Assembly (NCBI GenBank): GCA_013362835.1
Contig: JABFVJ010000122.1
Span: forward strand, 1 to 6,211
Source: Nonomuraea sp.
Lineage (GTDB): Bacteria > Actinomycetota > Actinomycetes > Streptosporangiales > Streptosporangiaceae
Direction of reading: 5' to 3'
DNA: 6,211 nucleotides
This document shows, piece after piece, positions 1 to 6,211 of the stretch. Both the position numbers and the translations under genes were made by a program. Under the pieces are notes generated by a model, which ran no database searches, was not told the DNA's origin, and saw nothing but the letters and a program-made list of their open reading frames with translations. The first letter of the stretch is position 1; each line of letters opens with the position of its first letter.

Positions 1-62
1 GCAACGGCGCCCTGGTCGACGTCATCGCCGAGCCCGTGGAACTCACGGGCTCCGGCGTGTGA
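1..62 (+). CDS. C-terminal end of an unidentified plus-strand gene (partial)
   Basis: Only the last 19 complete codons are in the window, reading from base 3 to a TGA at 60-62; the visible tail is NGALVDVIAEPVELTGSGV. Coding status rests on third-position composition: 18 of the 19 codons end in G or C, as expected for a real gene in this genome, while the other two plus-strand frames give arginine- and proline-rich nonsense. The gene converges on the minus-strand glycosyltransferase, whose stop codon lies 6 bases away. The tail is too short to assign a family, and no function is proposed. Its codons also carry a 9-bp inverted repeat (30-52). Confidence 0.6.
   Translation, partial: NGALVDVIAEPVELTGSGV
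30..52. terminator. 9-bp hairpin inside the convergent gene ends; possible bidirectional terminator
   Basis: GAGCCCGTG (30-38) and CACGGGCTC (44-52) are perfect inverted repeats around a 5-base loop. On the minus strand the hairpin begins 16 bases after the glycosyltransferase stop codon, a normal place for an intrinsic terminator. On the plus strand it lies within the last codons of the incoming gene. No T-run follows on either strand, which is common for GC-rich actinomycete terminators but weakens the call. It could also be a chance result of codon content. Confidence 0.45.
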
Positions 63-68
63 CACCCC

Positions 69-1352
69 TCAGCCCTGTCCCTCGGGCGCGGCCTCGGGGG
101 CGGGCTCGGGGGCGGTCTGGGGCGTGGGCCGCACGTACGTCCCGTCGCGGCGGGCCAGCAGCTCGGCCAGCAGCGCGTCCCACTTGCGGCCCACCGCCTC
201 CACGTCGTACGTCCGCGCCGTCTCCAGCGCGCCGGCCGCCAGCGAGCGCCGCAGCTGCTCGTCCTCGATGACCCGCAGGATCGACGCGGCCAGGTTGGCG
301 TTGGTACGCGGCTTGACCAGCAGCCCGTCGACCTCGTCCGTGATCATCTCCTTGGGCCCGTGCGGGCTGTTGAAGCTGACGATGGCCAGCCCCTTGGCCA
401 TGGCCTCCAGGATCGTCATGGGGAAGCCCTCGTGCCGCGAGCTGAGCACGAAGACCGACGCCTTCTCCAGCTCGGCCCCCACGTCGGACGTCGGCCCCGG
501 CAGCTCGACCTTGCCCTGGAGCCCGGCCTCGACGATCTGCGCCGCCAGGTTCTCCTCCTGCGGCCCGGCGCCCAGGATGCGCAGCGTCCAGTCCGGGTGC
601 GTGGCGGCGACGGTCTCCCAGGCGGTGATCAGCCGGTGGAAGCCCTTGAGCCGGGTCATCCGGCCCACCGCGACGGCCACCTTGGCGTCGAGCTTGGAGA
701 CGCCTCCGGTCATCGGCGGCACGGCGTTGGGGATGCGGGCCAGCTTCTTCGGCTTCTTCGGCAGCGTCGTCCGGTAGTCGCGCAGGTCGGCCTTGGTGAG
801 CGTGACCAGGGCGTCCAGGCGGCGGTAGCGCCACTTGATCAGCTCCTGCATCGGCTCGGCCTGGGTACGCAGCGCCACGTGCTCCTGCCCGACCGTGATC
901 ACGTTCGGCGTCGCTAACTGGGCCACCGCCAGGTTCAGCCCGGGACGGGTGGCCATGAGCACGCCGGTGTCCATCGAGCGGATGAAGCGGGCCAGCTTGT
1001 AGTCGGTCCACAGCGTGAACCGGTGGTAGGCCGTCTCCTCCTTGGGGATCAGCTTGCTGGGCAGCTTCGACAACATCGCGCGCATCGGGTCGGCGCTCGG
1101 CTTGAGCCGGTCGTCGAGGAAACGGAACTTCACCCGCGGGTCGATCGGGAAGAAGGGCTCCTCGGCCTCCTTCAGGATGCTCACGATCTCGACCTCGTGC
1201 CGCTCGGCCAGGTAACCGGCCAGGTTGAACACCGTCCTGATCGTGCCGCCCATGCCGTGGGCGTGCAGCAGCAGGATGCTGATCCGATCGGTCGACGGCG
1301 GTGGCGCGTTACGCACCTTGCGCCGGTTGTACCCCCTGTACAGCCGGACCAT
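69..1352 (-). CDS. GT-B fold glycosyltransferase, family GT4
   Basis: Encodes a 427-residue protein expected to transfer a sugar from a nucleotide-activated donor to a cell-surface or polymer acceptor; donor and acceptor cannot be read from sequence. The N-terminal acceptor domain starts after a basic stretch (MVRLYRGYNRRKVRN) that may bind the inner membrane face, and carries the glycine loop GMGGTIRT at 33-40. The C-terminal donor domain has VGRMTRLKGF (R231 and K236, the usual phosphate-contacting pair) and the EX7E motif in RHEGFPMTILE (E308, E316). SPHGPKEMI just after resembles the SPxGPxEI segment of TagE-like poly(glycerol-phosphate) glucosyltransferases, so a wall-polymer role is possible but unproven. 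The last 20 or so residues are a Pro/Glu/Ala tail, probably disordered. ATG at 1352 was chosen because AGGGGA lies 9 bases upstream and G/C at third positions drops upstream (29 of 38 codons). In-frame GTG starts at 1385 and 1466 also have Shine-Dalgarno-like runs. Confidence 0.92.
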   Translation of the reverse strand: MVRLYRGYNRRKVRNAPPPSTDRISILLLHAHGMGGTIRTVFNLAGYLAERHEVEIVSILKEAEEPFFPIDPRVKFRFLDDRLKPSADPMRAMLSKLPSKLIPKEETAYHRFTLWTDYKLARFIRSMDTGVLMATRPGLNLAVAQLATPNVITVGQEHVALRTQAEPMQELIKWRYRRLDALVTLTKADLRDYRTTLPKKPKKLARIPNAVPPMTGGVSKLDAKVAVAVGRMTRLKGFHRLITAWETVAATHPDWTLRILGAGPQEENLAAQIVEAGLQGKVELPGPTSDVGAELEKASVFVLSSRHEGFPMTILEAMAKGLAIVSFNSPHGPKEMITDEVDGLLVKPRTNANLAASILRVIEDEQLRRSLAAGALETARTYDVEAVGRKWDALLAELLARRDGTYVRPTPQTAPEPAPEAAPEGQG

Positions 1353-1361
1353 CGCTGACTT

Positions 1362-1367
1362 TCCCCT
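1362..1367 (-). promoter_or_regulatory. Ribosome binding site for the glycosyltransferase (decides start)
   Basis: AGGGGA on the minus strand, 9 bases before the ATG at 1352. It supports this start over GTG 1385 (AAGGGGGA at 1394-1401, spacer 8) and GTG 1466 (AGGGG at 1474-1478, spacer 7). The upstream alternatives would add 11 or 38 residues of poor codon quality. Confidence 0.6.
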
Positions 1368-1429
1368 GCGTGCCAATGCGCGCACCTGTGAGATCCCCCT
1401 TGGGCTCGGCTGCAAGACGCGAACGCGCG

Positions 1430-1443
1430 CGGCCGTACGGCCG
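1430..1443. repeat. Perfect 14-bp palindrome in the glycosyltransferase leader, possible operator
   Basis: CGGCCGTACGGCCG reads the same on both strands, with no central spacer. It lies 78 bases upstream of the preferred glycosyltransferase start, in the 169-base gap after the Tricorn-type gene. It could be a binding site for a dimeric regulator. GC-rich DNA produces such palindromes by chance, and CGTACG cores are frequent in actinomycete genomes, so the regulatory reading is only a possibility. No convincing -10/-35 pair was found in the gap. Confidence 0.3.
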
Positions 1444-1521
1444 GAACACGCGTGGGCGGAGTGCACGTTTCATCCCCTGTGCGCTTTCCCCACCTATGAT
1501 CATTAGACGCCTGGGACGTGC

Positions 1522-4500
1522 CTAAGGTTGCATTCGCGGCCTATGTGAGGGGTCAGGAGTGTGCGGCGGGTGCTCGGCGAGCAGGCCGAGCGCGACGTCG
1601 ATGGCCCGTTCGAGCTGCGTGTCCACGCCCCGGGCGTAGTCCTGCGGGGTGATGTCCACCTCGATGTCGGGATCGGTGCCGTAGTTCTCCACCTGCCAGC
1701 CGACGTCGTCGAAGGCGAAGGAGAACTCCGGCTGGGTGGTGACGGTCCCGTCGGCCAGCCGGTGGCGCGGCCAGATGCCGATCACGCCGCCCCAGGTGCG
1801 CTTGCCGACCAGCGGGCCCAGCCTGAGCAGCTTGAAGGTGTGGCTGAAGATGTCGCCGTCGGAACCGGCCCACTCGTTGGTGATCGCCACCAGCGGCCCG
1901 CGCGGCGACTCCGGCGGGTACGGCTCCGGATCCCCCCAGCGCGGGTAGTCGTAGCCGAGCCGGCGCCTGCCCAGCTTCTCCAGCAGCAGCGCCGAGACGT
2001 GGCCGCCGCCGTTGAAGCGCACGTCCACGATGAGCGCGTGGCGGTCGTACTCGGCCAGGAAACCCCGGTGGAACTCGCCGAACCCCTCGGTGCCCATGTC
2101 GGGGACGTGCAGGTAGCCGACGCGGCCGCCGGAGCGCTGATGGCACTGGGCGCGGTTGAGGTTGACCCAGTCGCGGTAGCGGGCCGGCTGCTCGTCGGCC
2201 AGGGCGCGTACGGTGACGGTGAAGACCTCCTCCCCGCGCCGCAGGGTCAGCTCGACCTCCTCCCCGGCCTGGTTGACCAGGCGCTCGTTCGGCGTGGCCG
2301 CCGCGCCGATCGGCGCGCCGTTGATGGCCAGCACCGCGTCGCCCGGCCGTACGTCGAGCCCCAGCCGGTTCAGCGGCGAGGTCGCCTCCGGATCCCACGG
2401 GTCGCCGGTGACGATCGCGCGGAGGTGGTAGACGCCGTCGCGGAAGTCCCAGTCCACGCCCAGCTTGCCCTGGCTGTAGTCGGGCCCCGGGCGGTACTCG
2501 CCGCCGCTCTCGTAGGCGTGGCTGGTGGCGAGCTCGCCGTGCAGCTCCCACAGCAGGTCGGAGAACTCGCCCCGGGTGGTCACCCGGTCGACCAGCGGCT
2601 CGTAGCGGTGGTAGACGGCCGTCCAGTCCACGCCCGCCATGTCCTCGGTCCAGAAGTTCTCCCGCTGCAGCCGCCACGCCTCGCGGAACATCTGCCGCCA
2701 CTCCGACTCCGGGGCCACCGACACCTTGATGCGCGACAGGTCGATCCAGCCGCTCTCGCGGCCCGGCGGGTCGTCGTCGTGCTCGGGGACCTCGCCCGCC
2801 TTGACCACCCGAAGCCTGCTCCCGGCCCGGTACAGCAGCGTCTTGTGGTCACGTCCCAGCTCGAAGGCGGTCACCCCGTCGGCGAACGTCTCGTTCTTGC
2901 CCTTGGCGAAGTCGTACAGGTGCAGCGTGTTCTCGCCCTCCAGCGGGCTGGTCAGGAGCAGCGCCTTGCCCTTGAGCCCGGCCACGCCCTCGTAGCGGCC
3001 CTCGGGCAGCGGGAAGGCGGTGACCCGCTGGGCCAGCCCGTCCAGGTCGACGCGTACGCCCTCCTCCGGCTCGTCGTCCTCCTCGTCCTTGCCGTTCAGC
3101 GGCCGCCGCTCCGGCACGAACGGGTTGGGCGCGTCGGCCCGCAGCGCGACCGCGTACGGCCGCGTGCCCAGCGGGAACCCCAGGTCGAACTGCAACTGGT
3201 CGTAGACCGGCGAGAAGACCCGCTGGCCGACGAAGTACAGGTAGCGGCCCTGCGGGTCGAAGGCCGGCATCGAGTCCTTGAGCACCGGCTCGGTGGCGGT
3301 CACCGTCCCGCCGGTCTCGGGGTGGTGCAGCTTGATCGCGGTCGTCTGGGCGTTGAGCGGGCTGGCGTAGGCGAGCCACTGGCCGTCGGACGACCAGGCG
3401 GGGTCCTCGGGCGGGCCGTGCGGGTTCTGCTCCACCAGCGTGGCCGTGCCCGTGGCCAGGTCCAGCAGGTGCAGCTCGTGGCGGTGGTTGACCACGGCCA
3501 CGCGGTCGTGCGCGGGGTCGGGGACCAGCTCGTTGATCCGGCCCAGCCGGGCCACCACCGTGCCGCAGCCGCCCTCGTGGCCCTCCAGGATCACCAGCTT
3601 CTCCTCGTCGGCCTCGCCGCTCGCCGCCGCGATCAGCCGTACGCCGTCGTTGAGCCAGGTCAGGAAGCGGTAGCGGACGCCGTCCGGCTCGCCGTACTGG
3701 CTGACCGGGCCCTCCCAGTCGGCCATCGCGTACGCCTTGCCGCGCGCGGTGATCGCCAGGGCGCTGCCGTCCGGGCTGAGCGTGGCGCTGTCGAGGAAGT
3801 CGTCGGCTTCGACGAACCTGCGGTTGCGCTGCGTCCTGGAGCTGGCCAGCCGCACCTCCAGCCGCCTCGGCCCCTCGCCGGGCTCCAGCAGGTACAGGTC
3901 GGCGCCCGCGTGGTAGACGAGCCGGTGGCCGTCGCCGGACAGGTTGCGCGCGTAGTAGTCGTCGTGGTGGGTGTGTTTGCGCAGGTCCTGGCCGTCCGGC
4001 AGGCACGAGTAGACGTTCCCCACGCCCTCGTGGTCGGAGATGAAGCACACCCGGCGGCCGCTCCAGCACGGCGAGGCGAGGTTGCCCGGCAGCCGGATCA
4101 GCCGTCTGAACTCCCCGTCGCCCTCGGGGTCGATCCACAGGTCGCCGACCGTGCCGCCGCGGTAGCGCTTCCACCGCGCCGGGTCCGCGGTGTTGCGGCC
4201 GAGCACGATCATCCCGTCGGGGCCGTAGGCGATCGAGTTCGCCGGTCCGTACGGCAGCCGCTCCGGCACCCCGCCCGGCGCCACCCGGTGCAGCCACTTG
4301 CGGCCCTCGAACGGCTGGGACTGGTCGCTGGCGTACAGGATGCGGCCTTCGGGGTCCCAGCCGGTGACGGTGCAGCGGGCGCCGTGGAAGGTGACCCTGC
4401 GGGCGGCGCCGCCGACGGCCGGCATCACGTACACCTCCTCCGGGCCCTCCTCCCGGCCCACGAACGCGATCTGGTCGCCGCGCGGGGAGATGCGCGGGTA

Positions 4501-4632
4501 GCCGGCCTCGGCCGCGGCGGCGGTCAGGCGGAAGGCGCGGCCGCCCTGGGCCGAGACCATCCACAGGTCGTCCTCGGCGGCGAAGACCACCACGTCCTGA
4601 AAGACGGTCGGAAAGCGGAGATAGGCCGACAT
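1522..4632 (-). CDS. Tricorn-type protease (peptidase family S41), full length
   Basis: A 1036-residue cytosolic serine peptidase of the Tricorn family, which cuts short peptides released by the proteasome into smaller ones for aminopeptidases. Length is close to the Thermoplasma archetype (about 1070). Domain order is the family's: beta-propeller blades over about 1-310 (many xSPDG/DP turns, e.g. [10 protein letters not shown] at 285-294), a second propeller over about 320-635, a helical C1 domain at about 640-720, a PDZ domain at about 723-805 and the S41 core at about 835-1015. The four catalytic residues by analogy with Tricorn S745, H746, S965 and E1023 are present: S704 and H705 in LATSHAYE, S924 (with D925) in [10 protein letters not shown], and E982 in [12 protein letters not shown]. 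There is no signal peptide or membrane segment. An acidic stretch ([11 protein letters not shown], 515-525) sits within the second propeller, probably a surface loop. ATG at 4632 has GGGGAG 8 bases upstream. It follows the small lysine-rich gene in the same direction, with a strong hairpin between. Confidence 0.96.
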   Translation of the reverse strand: MSAYLRFPTVFQDVVVFAAEDDLWMVSAQGGRAFRLTAAAAEAGYPRISPRGDQIAFVGREEGPEEVYVMPAVGGAARRVTFHGARCTVTGWDPEGRILYASDQSQPFEGRKWLHRVAPGGVPERLPYGPANSIAYGPDGMIVLGRNTADPARWKRYRGGTVGDLWIDPEGDGEFRRLIRLPGNLASPCWSGRRVCFISDHEGVGNVYSCLPDGQDLRKHTHHDDYYARNLSGDGHRLVYHAGADLYLLEPGEGPRRLEVRLASSRTQRNRRFVEADDFLDSATLSPDGSALAITARGKAYAMADWEGPVSQYGEPDGVRYRFLTWLNDGVRLIAAASGEADEEKLVILEGHEGGCGTVVARLGRINELVPDPAHDRVAVVNHRHELHLLDLATGTATLVEQNPHGPPEDPAWSSDGQWLAYASPLNAQTTAIKLHHPETGGTVTATEPVLKDSMPAFDPQGRYLYFVGQRVFSPVYDQLQFDLGFPLGTRPYAVALRADAPNPFVPERRPLNGKDEEDDEPEEGVRVDLDGLAQRVTAFPLPEGRYEGVAGLKGKALLLTSPLEGENTLHLYDFAKGKNETFADGVTAFELGRDHKTLLYRAGSRLRVVKAGEVPEHDDDPPGRESGWIDLSRIKVSVAPESEWRQMFREAWRLQRENFWTEDMAGVDWTAVYHRYEPLVDRVTTRGEFSDLLWELHGELATSHAYESGGEYRPGPDYSQGKLGVDWDFRDGVYHLRAIVTGDPWDPEATSPLNRLGLDVRPGDAVLAINGAPIGAAATPNERLVNQAGEEVELTLRRGEEVFTVTVRALADEQPARYRDWVNLNRAQCHQRSGGRVGYLHVPDMGTEGFGEFHRGFLAEYDRHALIVDVRFNGGGHVSALLLEKLGRRRLGYDYPRWGDPEPYPPESPRGPLVAITNEWAGSDGDIFSHTFKLLRLGPLVGKRTWGGVIGIWPRHRLADGTVTTQPEFSFAFDDVGWQVENYGTDPDIEVDITPQDYARGVDTQLERAIDVALGLLAEHPPHTPDPSHRPRMQP

Positions 4633-4640
4633 ATGCGCAG

Positions 4641-4646
4641 CTCCCC
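4641..4646 (-). promoter_or_regulatory. Ribosome binding site for the Tricorn-type gene
   Basis: GGGGAG on the minus strand, 8 bases before the ATG at 4632. It starts 7 bases after the foot of the hairpin at 4654-4686, so folding of that hairpin in a read-through transcript would put it next to the ribosome site. Confidence 0.75.
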
Positions 4647-4653
4647 ATCGCCA

Positions 4654-4686
4654 GGGCAGCCGGGGGCCGCCGGCCCCCGGCTGCCC
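4654..4686 (-). terminator. 15-bp GC-rich hairpin between the lysine-rich gene and the Tricorn-type gene
   Basis: Arms GGGCAGCCGGGGGCC (4654-4668) and GGCCCCCGGCTGCCC (4672-4686) pair perfectly around a 3-base loop. It begins 16 bases after the stop of the small lysine-rich gene, the usual place for an intrinsic terminator. No T-run follows on the minus strand (TGGCGATGGGG), as in many actinomycete terminators. Only 21 bases separate it from the Tricorn-type ATG, so it may instead be a partial terminator or leader hairpin affecting that gene. Confidence 0.75.
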
Positions 4687-4702
4687 GGATCACGTCACCC
4701 GG

Positions 4703-4822
4703 TCAGCCCTCGTCGGTCCTCTTGGTCTCCTTCTTGGACTCCTTGGCCTGCCGGCTGCTCTTGATGCTCTGCTTCTTGGCCTTGCCGGACTTGGCGGCAG
4801 GTTTCTTCTTCGTGTCAGCCAT
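4703..4822 (-). CDS. Small lysine-rich basic protein, 39 residues, function unknown
   Basis: Predicted protein of 39 residues with 12 Lys, 2 Arg and 5 acidic residues, starting MADTKKKPAAKSGKAKK and ending KRTDEG. It has no hydrophobic segment and only one Ile as a large aliphatic residue, so it is probably disordered in isolation. The lysine/alanine/serine pattern recalls histone H1-like tails, so nucleic-acid binding is a reasonable guess but not shown. ATG at 4822 is chosen because AGGGGGG lies 5 bases upstream and 36 of 39 codons end in G or C. The same frame is open to an ATG at 4897, but those added 25 codons include TTA, ATA, AGA, GTA and TGT, which is not this genome's coding style. 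The gene has its own candidate promoter (4870-4892) and terminator (4654-4686), so it looks monocistronic. I do not recognise a family. Confidence 0.75.
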   Translation of the reverse strand: MADTKKKPAAKSGKAKKQSIKSSRQAKESKKETKRTDEG

Positions 4823-4827
4823 GGTTT

Positions 4828-4834
4828 CCCCCCT
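4828..4834 (-). promoter_or_regulatory. Ribosome binding site for the lysine-rich small gene (decides start)
   Basis: AGGGGGG on the minus strand, 5 bases before the ATG at 4822. This strong site fixes the start at the internal methionine and makes the protein 39 rather than 64 residues. Confidence 0.7.
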
Positions 4835-4869
4835 GTGCGGTTGCGCCCGATTGGCACATATGGCGGTTA

Positions 4870-4892
4870 ATACCCATCTATCCACGAAATCC
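4870..4892 (-). promoter_or_regulatory. Candidate SigB/SigF-type stress promoter of the lysine-rich gene
   Basis: The minus strand has GGGTAT at 4875-4870, an exact match to the -10 element GGGTAY known for actinomycete SigB-family general-stress sigma factors. GGAT lies 13 bases upstream (4892-4889) and fits the loose GNNT -35 pattern, though the usual spacing is 14-16. Transcription would start near 4862, giving a leader of about 40 bases before the ATG at 4822. The surrounding 83-base gap (4823-4905) is clearly richer in A+T than its neighbours. The -10 match is good; the -35 is weak. Confidence 0.45.
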
Positions 4893-4905
4893 GACATACC
4901 GCCTA

Positions 4906-6211
4906 TCAGGCACGTTTAGGGCGATCACCGGACGGTTGCGACCACCACACCCCCTCGCCGTGCGACAGCCCGGCCAGCCGCCGCTCGAACTCGTGCACCG
5001 CCGCCGCCGGGATCTCCCCCTCGATCACCCACGTCTCCGCCCGCCTGACCGTGTCGGCCAGCACCGCGCCCAGCCCCGCGAGCCGGGCGGTGACCGCGCT
5101 GAACGTGTCCACCGGCACCTCCAGCTCGAAGCGGTGACACGGCTCGTACACCCGGGTCCCGGCCGCGTCCAGGGCCCGGGTCAGCACGGCCCGCGCCTGC
5201 GCGCGGAAGTCGCCCGCCACGGTGACCGGCGAGTCGTACCCCGTCGCCACCAGCGTGACCGTCACGTCCGTGACCGGCCGGCCGCGCGGCCCCTCGCGCA
5301 ACGTCTGCCGTACGCTCTCCTCGATCGCCCGGTGGAAGGCCAGCGGCAGCGACCCGAGATCGACCTCCAGCCGGTACACCACACCCGAGCCCGGGGCCGC
5401 CGGCTCGACCCGCAGACCGACGGTCGCCATGAACCCGTCGGGCCCGCCGCTCATCCCGGCCGCTGCCTCGCCGGTGCCCGAAGGACGTTCGAAGTAGACG
5501 GGACGGCTCGGCTCGAACGCGGCCTCGACCCCGAAGTCCCTGGCCAGCGTCTCGCCGATGACCTCCTTCTGGACCTCGCCGTACAGCAGGACCGCCGTGT
5601 CGCCGCCGGCCAGCGTACGGGTGCCGATCAGCGGGTCCTGCTCGGCCAGCGCGACCAGCGCCGCGTGCAGCCGCCCCTCCTGCCCGGGAACCATCGGCCG
5701 TACGACGGTCTCCAGGCTGGGCGCGGCGAAGTGCGCCTCCCCGACCGGCCCCGGCTCACCCAGCCGGTCGCCGACCCGGATCTCCGGCACCCCTCGGACC
5801 TTGACGATGTCACCCGCCACCGCCGTGGCCGCGCCGGACCCGACGACGACCAGCCCGCTCAGCCGTCCCTCGTACGCATGCACACCCCCGCCGGCCTGCC
5901 GCCGCAGGAACGTGACCCGCTCCCGCACCCGCAATCCCCCGCCCCGCACCCGCAGGTACGCCACCTTCTCCCCGGACCGCCCGCGCTCCACCGCGAACAC
6001 CGTCGCCGTGGCCCGCCCCGCACCGGGCGGCGGCTGTCGCACGGCGGGCAGCAGCCGGACCGCCTCCAGCAGCTCGGCCACCCCCTGACCGGTGATCGCC
6101 GACCCGAACAGCACCGGATGCGCCTCGCCCGCCGCGCACTGCGCCGCGAGCGCGGCCCGCACCCGCTCCGGCGCAGGCAGCACGCCCTCGACGAGCAGCT
6201 CCAGCAGCCCG
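4906..6211 (-). CDS. Tet(M)/Otr(A)-type ribosomal protection protein, EF-G-like GTPase (N-terminus outside window)
   Basis: The frame is open to the window edge, giving 434 complete codons of a protein expected to be about 640 residues; the missing N-terminus holds GTPase motifs G1-G4. In fragment numbering, the visible part starts at the end of the G domain, with the G5-like FGSAITGQGVAELLEAV at about 35-51, then domain II (about 65-150), domain III (about 160-225), domain IV (about 235-345) and domain V (about 355-420). GEVQKEVIG and VYFERP closely match the Tet(M)/Tet(O) segment GEVQMEV...YMERP. YDSPVTVAGDF keeps the Ser-Pro-Val of the domain IV loop that Tet(M) uses to push tetracycline off the 30S decoding site. 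These features favour ribosomal protection over ordinary EF-G. The C-terminus ends about 17 residues after the last shared domain V segment, shorter than Tet(M). The GTG at 6183 is an internal valine codon. The protein may give intrinsic tetracycline tolerance; no tetracycline biosynthesis genes are visible. Confidence 0.9.
   Translation of the reverse strand, partial: GLLELLVEGVLPAPERVRAALAAQCAAGEAHPVLFGSAITGQGVAELLEAVRLLPAVRQPPPGAGRATATVFAVERGRSGEKVAYLRVRGGGLRVRERVTFLRRQAGGGVHAYEGRLSGLVVVGSGAATAVAGDIVKVRGVPEIRVGDRLGEPGPVGEAHFAAPSLETVVRPMVPGQEGRLHAALVALAEQDPLIGTRTLAGGDTAVLLYGEVQKEVIGETLARDFGVEAAFEPSRPVYFERPSGTGEAAAGMSGGPDGFMATVGLRVEPAAPGSGVVYRLEVDLGSLPLAFHRAIEESVRQTLREGPRGRPVTDVTVTLVATGYDSPVTVAGDFRAQARAVLTRALDAAGTRVYEPCHRFELEVPVDTFSAVTARLAGLGAVLADTVRRAETWVIEGEIPAAAVHEFERRLAGLSHGEGVWWSQPSGDRPKRA

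Noticed and set aside
77..125. Tandem-looking GGGGGC/CTCGGG repeats
   Set aside because: They are explained by the codons of the Pro/Glu/Ala tail of the glycosyltransferase and show no regular DNA repeat unit beyond that.
1511..1524. Possible terminator right after the Tricorn-type gene stop
   Set aside because: Only 3-4 bp of pairing could be found around 1507-1520 and no T-run follows, so no terminator is called; read-through into the glycosyltransferase cannot be excluded.
2849..4693. A 614-codon minus-strand frame overlapping the Tricorn-type gene
   Set aside because: Its product is a low-complexity Arg/Gly/Ala/Pro-rich string typical of an out-of-frame reading of GC-rich coding DNA. 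It could have suggested a frameshift, but the Tricorn frame is intact throughout.
1561..4764. A 1067-codon open frame on the plus strand opposite the Tricorn-type gene, longer than that gene itself
   Set aside because: The minus-strand frame encodes an unmistakable full-length Tricorn-type enzyme with ordered domains and all catalytic residues. The plus-strand frame is the mirror of its codons in GC-rich DNA, with a Val/Arg/Ala/Leu/Pro/His-biased product and no recognisable domain.
4823..4897. N-terminal extension of the lysine-rich protein to an ATG at 4897
   Set aside because: The 25 added codons include TTA, ATA, AGA, GTA and TGT, the stretch contains the candidate GGGTAT promoter element, and a strong ribosome site sits before the internal ATG at 4822.
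4862..4903. Inverted repeat GGCGGT/ACCGCC as a terminator after the ribosomal-protection gene
   Set aside because: Only 6 bp of stem around a 30-base loop; too weak to support a terminator or operator call.

Overview
The window looks like chromosomal DNA of a high-GC actinomycete. G+C is very high by eye, third codon positions are almost all G or C in every supported gene, and the gene content (Tricorn-type protease, Tet(M)/Otr(A)-type EF-G paralogue, family GT4 glycosyltransferase) fits Streptosporangiales or Streptomyces-like bacteria. A Nonomuraea-type organism is a guess from general resemblance. No mobile element, CRISPR array, tRNA or rRNA was seen.

Layout: four genes lie on the minus strand, and the tail of one plus-strand gene enters from the left. 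(1) Bases 1-62 hold the last 19 codons of an unidentified plus-strand gene; a 9-bp hairpin sits inside this coding tail. (2) Bases 69-1352 (minus) encode a GT-B fold, family GT4 glycosyltransferase converging on gene 1 with a 6-base gap. (3) Bases 1353-1521 are intergenic and carry a perfect 14-bp palindrome and several Shine-Dalgarno-like runs. (4) Bases 1522-4632 (minus) encode a full-length Tricorn-type protease with all four catalytic residues. (5) Bases 4654-4686 form a 15-bp GC-rich hairpin that looks like the terminator of the next small gene, but lies only 21 bases before the Tricorn start. (6) Bases 4703-4822 (minus) encode a 39-residue lysine-rich protein preceded by a possible general-stress sigma-factor promoter. 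(7) Bases 4906-6211 (minus) are the C-terminal two thirds of a ribosomal-protection-type translational GTPase, cut by the window edge.

Working together: no obvious single pathway links these genes. The Tricorn enzyme would act in cytosolic peptide turnover downstream of the proteasome, the GTPase on the ribosome, and the glycosyltransferase probably at the inner face of the membrane in cell-surface glycan synthesis. The region reads as ordinary core genome. The most interesting points are the short lysine-rich gene with its stress-type promoter, and the hairpin that leaves little room for a separate Tricorn promoter. I do not see a convincing undescribed multi-gene system.
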